A stretch of DNA of 64,000 bases from Methylobacterium durans (lineage in GTDB: Bacteria > Pseudomonadota > Alphaproteobacteria > Rhizobiales > Beijerinckiaceae). Positions 57,218 to 64,000 of this stretch are shown here, one piece after another (the stretch's first letter is position 1; each line of letters opens with the position of its first letter). The stretch lies in the NCBI RefSeq assembly GCF_003173715.1, contig NZ_CP029550.1, positions 5,131,501-5,195,500 on the forward strand, in the 5' to 3' direction. Below the pieces are notes generated by a model. It was not told the DNA's origin and did not search any database. It saw only the letters and a list, made by a program, of their open reading frames with translations. The position numbers were made by a program, and so were the translations under genes.

Positions 57218-58135
57218 TCAGCGCGGGCCCTCGGCCCAGGGTGCTGAGGCCAGCGCCTGCGCGAGGTAGGCGATCAACGCCGTGACGCGGGCGGGACGCG
57301 GGTCGCCGGGCGGCGCCACGAGGTGCAGCGCGATCGGCGGCGCCGACCACCCGGGCAGCACGCGCTCCAGGCGGCCGGCGCGCAGATCCTCCCAGACCAT
57401 GAAGTCCGGCTGCACGGCGAGGCCGAGTCCGGCCCGGAGTGCGGGCCCGAGGGCGTCGGCGTTGTTCGCCCGCAGCGGCCCAGCCGGGACGATCGTCGCC
57501 TCCGCGCCGTCCGGCCCCGCGAAGTGCCAGCGGTCCGGCGTGGGCAGGTAGGCGTAGCCGAGGCAGGCGTGGGTCGCGAGGTCGTCCGGATGGGCGGGGC
57601 GGCCGTGCCGGTCGAGATAGGCCGGCGCGGCGACGAGGGAGCGCCGGATCCCGCACAGGCGCCGGGCCCGCAGCGAGGAATCGGCGAGTGCGGCGATCCG
57701 AAGACCGAGGTCGAAGCCGCCGCCGACGAGGTCGACGAGCGCGTCGCTCAGGTGCAGGTCGACCGCGATCCGCGGGTGAGCCGACAGGAAGTCCGGCAGG
57801 ATCGGCGCCACGTGCGCGACGCCGAAGGACATCGGCGCAGCGAGCCGCACCAGCCCCTGAGGCTCGGCCGCCGCCTCGCGCGCCTCGGCCTCTGCAGCCT
57901 CTCCCTCGGCGAGGATGCGTGCGGCGCCGTCGCGCGCCGCGCGGCCCGCCTCGGTCAGACTGAGGCGGCGGGAGGTCCGATGAAACAGGCGCGCCCCGAT
58001 CCGCGCCTCGAGCCGCGCCACGGCCTTCGAGACCGTGCCGGCCGAGACGCCGAGCTCCTCCGCGGCGCGCCCGAAGGAGCCCGTCTCCGCAACTCTCGCG
58101 AACACGGCCCAAGCCTCGAAATCGGGTAGCTTCAT
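57218..58135 (-). CDS. LysR family transcriptional regulator
   Basis: A 305-residue LysR protein. The N-terminal winged helix reads FARVAETGSFGRAAEELGVS with the recognition part SAGTVSKAVARLEARIGARL. The effector domain is normal. It is read away from the dioxygenase/esterase pair, with starts 122 bases apart. In related quinone-responsive loci such a regulator controls the divergent pair, so that is the likely target. Confidence 0.9.
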   Translation of the reverse strand: MKLPDFEAWAVFARVAETGSFGRAAEELGVSAGTVSKAVARLEARIGARLFHRTSRRLSLTEAGRAARDGAARILAEGEAAEAEAREAAAEPQGLVRLAAPMSFGVAHVAPILPDFLSAHPRIAVDLHLSDALVDLVGGGFDLGLRIAALADSSLRARRLCGIRRSLVAAPAYLDRHGRPAHPDDLATHACLGYAYLPTPDRWHFAGPDGAEATIVPAGPLRANNADALGPALRAGLGLAVQPDFMVWEDLRAGRLERVLPGWSAPPIALHLVAPPGDPRPARVTALIAYLAQALASAPWAEGPR

Positions 58136-58257
58136 CCGTCAATCCAGAAACGATGGCTTTCTTTTCTTTCCGTTTTCGCGAGGGTCGGCAAGGGTCACAT
58201 TCGCTCCATCGACAGACCGGCCGGGCCATCCGGCCAGATCCGAACAGGAGAGACGCC

Positions 58258-59187
58258 ATGTCCGAGACCGGCCTCCACCACGTTACCGCCTTCTCCGGCC
58301 CCGCCGCCCGCAACCTCGACTTCTACACCCGGGTGCTCGGGCTGCGGCTCGTCAAGAAGACCGTCAACTTCGACGATCCGGGCACCTATCACCTCTATTA
58401 CGGAGACGAGACCGGCCGGCCCGGCACGATCCTCACCTTCTTCCCCATCGCGCTCGCCGCGCCGGGCCGGGCCGGGATCGGGGAGACGCAGGAGACCGCC
58501 TTCCGGGTGCCGCGCGCCTCGATCGGGTGGTGGACCCACCGCCTCGTCGCCCACGGCGTGCGCCACGAGGCCCTGGTTCAGCTCTTCGGCGAGCCCACCC
58601 TTCGCTTCCGCGATCCGGACGGGATGATGCTCGCTCTCGTCGGGGTCGAGGAGGCGGGTGCGGCGCCCGCCTGGAGCGGCGGCGACGTGCCGGCCGAGCA
58701 CGCGCTCCGCGGCTTCCACGGCGTGACGCTGCTGCTGGCCGAGGCCGGCCCGACCGCGGCGATCCTCACGGACGTGCTCGGCTTCGCCGAGACCGGCCGC
58801 GAGGGCTCGGCGACGCGGTTCGCCGGCAGCGCGGGCATGGGCGGGTTCGTCACCCTGCGGGCGGTCGGCGGCTTCCTGCCGGGCCGCCCGGGGGCGGGCA
58901 GCGTTCATCACATCGCCTTCCGGGCAGAGGACGATGCGGCCCAGGCGGCGATGGTGGCGGCCTTGCGCGACCGCCACGGCCTCAGCGCCACCGAGCAGCG
59001 CGACCGCAGCTACTTCCGCTCGGTCTACTTCCGGGAACCCGGCGGCGTCCTGTTCGAGATCGCCACCGACGCACCGGGCTTCTCCGTCGACGAGCCGCTC
59101 GAGGCGCTGGGACAGGCGCTGAAGCTCCCGGGCTTCCTGGAGCCGCACAGGGCCGAGATCGAGGGCGTGCTGCCCGAGGTCGCCTGA
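58258..59187 (+). CDS. VOC-family ring-cleaving dioxygenase, MhqO-like
   Basis: A 309-residue extradiol-type dioxygenase of two VOC modules: GLHHVTAFSGPAARNLDFYT starts the first, and RGFHGVTLLLAEAGP the second. His in HHVTA, His in SVHHIAF and Glu in GGVLFEIATD form the Fe(II) triad. Relatives (MhqO) clear hydroquinones and respond to quinone stress. The ATG at 58258 fits the family. The next gene, an MhqD-like hydrolase, begins 30 bases later. Confidence 0.88.
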   Translation: MSETGLHHVTAFSGPAARNLDFYTRVLGLRLVKKTVNFDDPGTYHLYYGDETGRPGTILTFFPIALAAPGRAGIGETQETAFRVPRASIGWWTHRLVAHGVRHEALVQLFGEPTLRFRDPDGMMLALVGVEEAGAAPAWSGGDVPAEHALRGFHGVTLLLAEAGPTAAILTDVLGFAETGREGSATRFAGSAGMGGFVTLRAVGGFLPGRPGAGSVHHIAFRAEDDAAQAAMVAALRDRHGLSATEQRDRSYFRSVYFREPGGVLFEIATDAPGFSVDEPLEALGQALKLPGFLEPHRAEIEGVLPEVA

Positions 59188-59217
59188 ACCACGACAGGGA
59201 TATCGAAGGAGGGTGCC

Positions 59218-59859
59218 ATGACGACCACCACCGACATCGCCGGCTTCGTCCACCGCTTCGAGCCGGGCAGCGATCCCGCCCGGCCGCCGCTCCTGCTCCT
59301 GCACGGCACCGGCGGCGACGAGGCCGACCTCCTCCCCCTCGGCCGGGCGCTGGCGCCGGGGGCGGCGCTCCTGTCCCCGCGCGGGCGGGTCCTGGAGAAC
59401 GGGAGCCCGCGCTTCTTCCGCCGCCTCGCCGAGGGCGTTTTCGACGAGGCCGACGTGATCCGCCGGTCGGGGGAACTCGCGGGCTTCGTCGCCGAGGCGC
59501 GCCGGACCTACGGCCTGCCCGCCCCGGTCGCGCTCGGCTTCTCGAACGGGGCGAACATCGCCGCCGCGACGCTGCTGCTGCATCCGGAGGCGCTCGCGGG
59601 CGCCGTCCTGATCCGGCCGATGGTGCCGCTGAGTGAGCCCCCCGAGACCGATCTCGGGGCCAAGCCGGTGCTGATCCTGTCGGGCGCCTTCGACCCGATC
59701 GTGCCGGCCGAGAATGCGCGGGCGCTCGCGGCGACGCTGGAGCGGGCGGGCGCCCGGATCGAGCACCGGACGCTGCCCACGGGCCACGGGCTCGGTCAGG
59801 CGGATCTCGCCCTCGCGCGGGCATGGCTCACCGATCAGCGCGCGCCGGAAACGGTCTGA
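59218..59859 (+). CDS. Alpha/beta hydrolase (carboxylesterase), MhqD-like
   Basis: A 213-residue esterase. LLHGTGGDEADLLPL is the oxyanion segment, GFSNGAN contains the nucleophile Ser, SGAFDPIVP the Asp and PTGHGLGQ the His of the triad. MhqD-like proteins pair with MhqO-like dioxygenases in quinone and aromatic detoxification. It ends 90 bases before the insertion sequence. Confidence 0.88.
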   Translation: MTTTTDIAGFVHRFEPGSDPARPPLLLLHGTGGDEADLLPLGRALAPGAALLSPRGRVLENGSPRFFRRLAEGVFDEADVIRRSGELAGFVAEARRTYGLPAPVALGFSNGANIAAATLLLHPEALAGAVLIRPMVPLSEPPETDLGAKPVLILSGAFDPIVPAENARALAATLERAGARIEHRTLPTGHGLGQADLALARAWLTDQRAPETV

Positions 59860-59949
59860 CGCGCGCGACCGAGCCCCCCTTCCGGACGGGCCCGAGCCCG
59901 CCGGGAGGGGTTACGCGGCCGGGATCGCGCCGCGCCCGGAACGGCCTAG

Positions 59950-61351
59950 CATTACAGTTGCAGTTTCGTTCTGAGGTGCGCCTGTCGGGCGGCAGCTTGG
60001 TGGGCGCGCCGCCAGGCTGACCAAGCGAGCACGAGCGCGGGCTCAATGCGCCGCTGCGCCAGCCGCATCGCCACGCGCCGGATCTCCTGAATGGACCACG
60101 GCACCGGCGAGCTTGGCGATGAGCGGCGTTTTTGGGGGCGTTCCGTTGGCCAACCGGCGCACCCGCGCCAACATCGCAAAAGCCAGCATCACCAAGCTGA
60201 CGTGCCGGTGCCAGCCGTGCCACGAACGGCTCTCGTTGTGGGCCAGCCCGAGCTCCGTCTTGGCGGTCTCGAACGCGTCCTCGATGGCCCAGCGTCGCCC
60301 CTCCACGGCCACCAGCGTCTGCACCGGCGTGCCGACCGGGCACCAAGTGGTGAAGTAGGAGAAGCTCCCGTCCGACAGGCTGCGCCGCACGAGCAGGCCG
60401 CGCGTCCACACGCTCTGATCAAGAGCGGCGTCGAGCGCATCCGCCGGCAGCGTGGCCAGCGGCAGGTAGGCCCAGTCGAACAGGCGCGGTCCCTTCGTGC
60501 CAGATCCGGCCGAGAGCCGGATCCAGTCTGTCTTGGAGAGATCCTTGGCGATCTCCTCGGCGGTGCCCGCGACGTCGAGGTTTTGGTCCCAGGACCAGAA
60601 CCGATGCTGACCCGTGACACCGAGCACGTAGCCCTTGTACGCACGGCGCAGCGCCAGCTCGATCTCGCCAACCCCGTAGATGCTGTCAGCCGCAACCCAC
60701 GCAAACGGCACCTCTGCCTTTATCGCCCGCTCGATCATGGCCAGCGCCAGCTGCGGCTTGGTGGCAAAGGTGATGGCCTCCGGCACATGCGCCGTCCGCC
60801 TTCGAGCCGGGTCTCCGGCCCAGGCTTTGGGCAGGTACAGCTGACGATCGATGAAGGCGTGGCCCTGATCCGAGACGTAGGCGGCAAACACCCCGATCTG
60901 GCAGTTGGTGATCTTGCCAGCTGAGCCTGTGTACTGCCGGCCCACACCGCACGAGGCTCTGCCCTGCTTCAAGAAGCCGGTCTCGTCGATCACCACCACC
61001 GCGTCAGGTGAGCCGAGCGTCTCGAGGACGTAGTCACGCACCACGTCCCGCAGCGCCTCCGCGTCCCAGTGCGTGCGACCGAGGACAGCCTGCTGGCGCC
61101 AGGGGCCTGGATCACCAGCAGCTTCAGCCCGCATCCAGCCGGTCTTGCGCCGCTCACCCCCAAGCAAGCCCTCCAGGAAGGCGTTGGCGGAGGCGGCGAC
61201 GCTCGGGGCGGCAAACAGCGGGCGGATGCGCTGCTTGGCCTGCCGCAGTGTCGTCGACCAGAGCTCCAGCGTCGATTCGAGCGAGGTTGAGGACATCGCG
61301 CTCTCCCATCCGAAACCACTCAGATAGGAGCCTCACCCTGCAACTGTAATG
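59950..61351 (-). mobile_element. IS701-type insertion sequence, intact
   Basis: A 1402-base element with perfect 14-base inverted ends (CATTACAGTTGCAG at 59950-59963 and its complement at 61338-61351). It is flanked by a 4-base duplication CTAG (59946-59949 and 61352-61355), matching the YTAR target of the IS701 family. It contains one transposase gene on the minus strand and appears recent, since the ends and frame are intact. Confidence 0.92.
60043..61296 (-). CDS. IS701 family transposase
   Basis: A 417-residue DDE transposase. First Asp in VVVIDETGFLKQG, second in FAWVAADSIYG, and the Glu in RRWAIEDAFETAKTELGL, followed by NESRSWHGWHRHVSLVMLAF. This is the DDE-5 superfamily endonuclease layout seen in IS701. 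Complete frame, ATG at 61296. Confidence 0.95.
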   Translation of the reverse strand: MSSTSLESTLELWSTTLRQAKQRIRPLFAAPSVAASANAFLEGLLGGERRKTGWMRAEAAGDPGPWRQQAVLGRTHWDAEALRDVVRDYVLETLGSPDAVVVIDETGFLKQGRASCGVGRQYTGSAGKITNCQIGVFAAYVSDQGHAFIDRQLYLPKAWAGDPARRRTAHVPEAITFATKPQLALAMIERAIKAEVPFAWVAADSIYGVGEIELALRRAYKGYVLGVTGQHRFWSWDQNLDVAGTAEEIAKDLSKTDWIRLSAGSGTKGPRLFDWAYLPLATLPADALDAALDQSVWTRGLLVRRSLSDGSFSYFTTWCPVGTPVQTLVAVEGRRWAIEDAFETAKTELGLAHNESRSWHGWHRHVSLVMLAFAMLARVRRLANGTPPKTPLIAKLAGAVVHSGDPARGDAAGAAAH

Positions 61352-62317
61352 CTAGGTCTCGCCCCGGCAGCGGCCGATCGCCCAGCGGATCAGCTTGCGC
61401 ACATCGGGATCGGGATCCTCGGCGCCAGCCTCCAGGGCGGCGAGGCCGCGCGGGTCGGCGATCTCGCCGAGAGCGGCCGCAGCCTCCTTGCGCAGGTTGC
61501 TCACGTCGGAGGCGAGCGCCTGCCCGAGCACGTCGACCGCCGCCTTTGCCTTGATGCGGCCGAGGGCGTTCGCCGCCTTGGTGCGCACCTGCCAGACGGG
61601 ATCGTCCATGGCCGCGATCAGCGGTTCGATCGCCTCCGGCAGGCGGATCTTGGCGGCCGAGACGGCGGCCTCCTCGCGGACCTGCCAGTTCTGGTCCGAG
61701 AGGCCGGCGAGCAGGGTGGAGATGCCGGGACCGCCGGGGCGCAGGAAGACGAGGGCGGCCATGGTGGCGCGCCGCACGCTCGCATCCGCGTCGCCGGCGG
61801 TGGCGATGAGGGCGGGCAGCGCCTCCTCGGCCTTGAGATAGCCGATCACGCCGAGGCCCTCGCGGCGCACCTCCGGCGCGGGGCTGCGCAGCGCGCGCAG
61901 CGCCGCCGCGAGCGCATCCGGCAGAACCAGCTCGCGCAGGGCGCGGAGCGCCGCGGCCTGGACGAACGGATCCGCGTGCTCGGCGCGCTCGATCAGGAGC
62001 GGACCGCAGGCGGGCTCCTTCTTCTCGGCGAGCGTCTCGGCCGCGGTCTGGCGGACCGCCTCGTCGGCATCCTCCAGCGAGCGGACGAGGCCCTCGACCA
62101 CGTCCGGCCCGTCGTGCTCGTCGAGGGCGCGGGCGGCGGCCGCGCGCACCGCGGCGTCGGAATCCGCGAGCCCCTTCAGGAGCAGGATCGTCGCCTCGGG
62201 GCCGACGGCCTCGGCGAGCTCCATCATGGCGACGCGGCGGATGCCGGGATCGGGATCCGCGCAGCGCTCGGCCAGATCCTCAAGGTCGTCGTCGAAAGTA
62301 TCGAACACGGGTGCCAT
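61352..62317 (-). CDS. HEAT-repeat protein, stop codon within the IS target duplication
   Basis: A 321-residue protein built of about nine HEAT/PBS-lyase-type repeats, each with patterns such as DADEAVRQTAAETLAE and DPVWQVRTKAANALGRIK. Such proteins are scaffolds or chaperones; no catalytic motif is seen. The stop TAG at 61352-61354 is part of the CTAG duplicated by the insertion sequence, so the frame ends exactly at the junction. Start ATG at 62317, 8 bases after the ferredoxin gene; the flavoprotein, ferredoxin and HEAT genes form one minus-strand operon. Confidence 0.88.
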   Translation of the reverse strand: MAPVFDTFDDDLEDLAERCADPDPGIRRVAMMELAEAVGPEATILLLKGLADSDAAVRAAAARALDEHDGPDVVEGLVRSLEDADEAVRQTAAETLAEKKEPACGPLLIERAEHADPFVQAAALRALRELVLPDALAAALRALRSPAPEVRREGLGVIGYLKAEEALPALIATAGDADASVRRATMAALVFLRPGGPGISTLLAGLSDQNWQVREEAAVSAAKIRLPEAIEPLIAAMDDPVWQVRTKAANALGRIKAKAAVDVLGQALASDVSNLRKEAAAALGEIADPRGLAALEAGAEDPDPDVRKLIRWAIGRCRGET

Positions 62318-62325
62318 CGCGATCC

Positions 62326-62559
62326 TCAGCGCAGCAGGTAGGGGATGTTGACCTTGACCGCGTTCGTCGGGCAATCGACCTCGCAGGGCATGCAGTACCA
62401 GCATTCGTCGTACTTCATGTAGGCTTTCTGCCGCGTCTCATCGATCGCGAGAATATCGAGTGGGCAGACGTCGACGCAGACCCGGCAGCCCTTCTCGGCG
62501 ATGCACTTCTCGTCATCGATGACGACCGCGGCGCTCTTGGCCTGGGTGATGATCGGCAT
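62326..62559 (-). CDS. 2x[4Fe-4S] ferredoxin, AprB-like
   Basis: A 77-residue ferredoxin. The first cluster motif is CIAEKGCRVCVDVCP (C-x5-C-x2-C-x3-C), an unusual spacing known from the adenylylsulfate reductase beta subunit; the second is CWYCMPCEVDCP. It lies 30 bases after the flavoprotein stop and 8 bases before the HEAT gene, so it probably passes electrons to or from that flavoprotein. Start ATG at 62559. Confidence 0.9.
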   Translation of the reverse strand: MPIITQAKSAAVVIDDEKCIAEKGCRVCVDVCPLDILAIDETRQKAYMKYDECWYCMPCEVDCPTNAVKVNIPYLLR

Positions 62560-62589
62560 GGATTCAAGTCTCCGGAATACGGGTGCGGT

Positions 62590-64000
62590 TCACTCGGCGG
62601 CGGCCGGTGTCTTGATGCGGAGCTGGTGGTAGGCGCTCATCTCCTCGGCCGCGACGGGCACGATGAAGGGATCGACCTCCCGCTTGGCGTGGGCCATGCG
62701 GCCGGCCTCGTCCTTGAAGAGCACGGTGTGGCAGGCCCACTCGGCGTCGTTGGTCTCGGGGTGATCGACGCGCAGATGATAGAAGCCCCAGCGGCTCTCG
62801 GTGCGGTAGAGCGAGGCCGCCGCCGCCATGTCGGCGCAGTCGAGGATCGACTGCATCTCGAGCGCCCGGTGCAACTCGTGCGGATCGCGGGCGACGAGGA
62901 GGTCGAGATCCTCGCGGATCTCGGCGAAGCGGCGCTGGCCGAGTTCCATCTTGGCCGTGACCTTCGGCGGCTCCAGGTAGTCGTTGACGAGGCGGCGGGT
63001 CTTGAACTCCATCTCGTGGGGCGTGAGCCCGTCCTCGCGCCGGGTCGGCGCGAGCACCCGCTCCTGCTCGGCGAGGAGGTCGCCCTCGTCGTACGACGCG
63101 AGATCGTGACCCGCGCAGTAGGCGGCGGCGTCCGCGCCGGCGATGCCGCCGTTGACGAAGGCGCCGAGCATGTAATTGTGCGGCACGCTCGCCATGTCGC
63201 CGACCGCATAGAGGCCGGGCACCGTGGTGCGGGCGTTCTCGTCGACCCAGACGCCGGACGCCGAGTGGCCCGAGCAGAAGCCGATCTCCGAGATGTGCAT
63301 CTCGACCGGGCGCTGGCGGTAATTGTTGCCACGCCGCTCGTGGAAGCGCCCGCGCGAGGGCCGCTCGTTGGTGTGCAGGATGGTCTCGATCTCGGAGATC
63401 GTCTCCTCGCGAAGATGGTCCATCTTGAGGAAGACCGGGCCGTTGCCGCTCTGCAGTTCCCGCCAGAATTCCAGCATCATCTGGCCCGACCAGTAATCGC
63501 ACTCGATGAAGCGCTCGCCGCGATTGTTGGCCGTGAACCCGCCGAACGGCCCGGTTACGTAGGCGCAGGAGGGGCCGTTGTAGTCCTTGATCAGGGGGTT
63601 GATCTGGTAGCACTCGAGGTTCGCGAGTTGCGCCCCCGCGTGGTAGGCCATCGCGTAGCCGTCGCCGCAATTGGCCGCATTCTCGTAGGTGCCGAACAGG
63701 TAGCCGGAGGCCGGCAGGCCGAGGCGCCCGGCGGCGCCGCAGGCGAGCACCACGGCCTTGGCCTTCACGACGAGAAATTCGGAGGTGCGGGTGTTGACGC
63801 CGACCGCGCCCGCGATGCGCCCGTCCGGACCTTTCAGCAGCCGGGTCGCCATGTAGCGGTTCGTGACGCCGACCTGCAGGCGGCGGAGCTGCCGGTAGAG
63901 CACCTTCTTGACGTTGTGCCCCTCGGGCATCGGCAGCACGTAGGTCCCCATGTGGTGGACCTTGCGCATGTTGTACTCGCCGGAGCCGTCCTTCTCGAAC
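62590..64000 (-). CDS. Fumarate reductase/AprA-like flavoprotein subunit, 5' end beyond window
   Basis: The C-terminal 469 residues of a FAD-dependent oxidoreductase of the succinate dehydrogenase/fumarate reductase/APS reductase superfamily; the frame is open to the edge. AVVLACGAAGRLGLPASGYL and AVGDMASVPHNYMLGAFVNG are FAD-domain segments, and the helical C-terminal domain follows. The N-terminal FAD-binding motif lies outside the window. With the AprB-like ferredoxin it may form a two-subunit oxidoreductase. Substrate is unknown. Confidence 0.88.
   Translation of the reverse strand, partial: FEKDGSGEYNMRKVHHMGTYVLPMPEGHNVKKVLYRQLRRLQVGVTNRYMATRLLKGPDGRIAGAVGVNTRTSEFLVVKAKAVVLACGAAGRLGLPASGYLFGTYENAANCGDGYAMAYHAGAQLANLECYQINPLIKDYNGPSCAYVTGPFGGFTANNRGERFIECDYWSGQMMLEFWRELQSGNGPVFLKMDHLREETISEIETILHTNERPSRGRFHERRGNNYRQRPVEMHISEIGFCSGHSASGVWVDENARTTVPGLYAVGDMASVPHNYMLGAFVNGGIAGADAAAYCAGHDLASYDEGDLLAEQERVLAPTRREDGLTPHEMEFKTRRLVNDYLEPPKVTAKMELGQRRFAEIREDLDLLVARDPHELHRALEMQSILDCADMAAAASLYRTESRWGFYHLRVDHPETNDAEWACHTVLFKDEAGRMAHAKREVDPFIVPVAAEEMSAYHQLRIKTPAAAE

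Noticed and set aside
57218-58313. Upstream in-frame extension joining the DUF4198 protein to the region of the LysR gene
   Set aside because: The extension is a shadow of the LysR gene; a signal peptide starts cleanly at 57062.

Overview
The window is very GC-rich, densely packed alphaproteobacterial chromosome. The gene content points to a Methylobacterium-like member of the Hyphomicrobiales: BcsS-type cellulose locus, MucR, BA14K and DUF6894 small proteins, PilZ proteins, and a urease operon with a fused gamma/beta subunit. I infer this from protein families, not from a marker gene. There is no rRNA, tRNA, CRISPR array or prophage.

Layout. (1) 1-9.3 kb: a minus-strand cellulose operon, bcsS, bcsA, bcsB, bcsZ and a TPR protein that runs off the left edge. 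(2) 9.3-24 kb: a hybrid sensor kinase with a degenerate ATPase domain, an aminotransferase, NUDIX, CYTH and DapA-family enzymes, a molybdopterin oxidoreductase, two PilZ-like proteins, an LHPP-like HAD phosphatase, an Rmf-like small protein, a FAH-family protein, an SDR and a Mut7-C protein. (3) 24-28.5 kb: small stress or envelope proteins, MucR, a FlK-like thioesterase, and an AraC regulator divergent from an MFS transporter. (4) 29.8-44 kb: a purine catabolism island with urate hydroxylase, fused OHCU decarboxylase/HIU hydrolase, allantoate amidohydrolase, 8-oxoguanine deaminase, a HutH-family lyase coupled to PuuE allantoinase, adenine deaminase, and a two-gene molybdenum hydroxylase. (5) 44-52 kb: small envelope and hypothetical proteins, a TAXI solute-binding protein and an RTX protein. 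(6) 52.1-57.1 kb: ureAB-ureC-ureE-ureF-ureG and a DUF4198 protein. (7) 57.2-64 kb: a LysR/dioxygenase/esterase set, an intact IS701-type element, and a HEAT, ferredoxin and AprA-like flavoprotein set cut by the right edge.

Regions 4 and 6 fit together: purines are converted to urate, allantoin and allantoate, and the urea released would be split by urease. No ureD, xdhC or ureidoglycolate lyase is visible.

Six genes carry exactly one missing base inside a short G/C run (17.9, 22.6, 32.5, 37.5, 41.0 and 53.3 kb). The same type of error in unrelated genes, including ureC, suggests homopolymer under-calling in the source assembly rather than true pseudogenes. I give these genes their full corrected extent.
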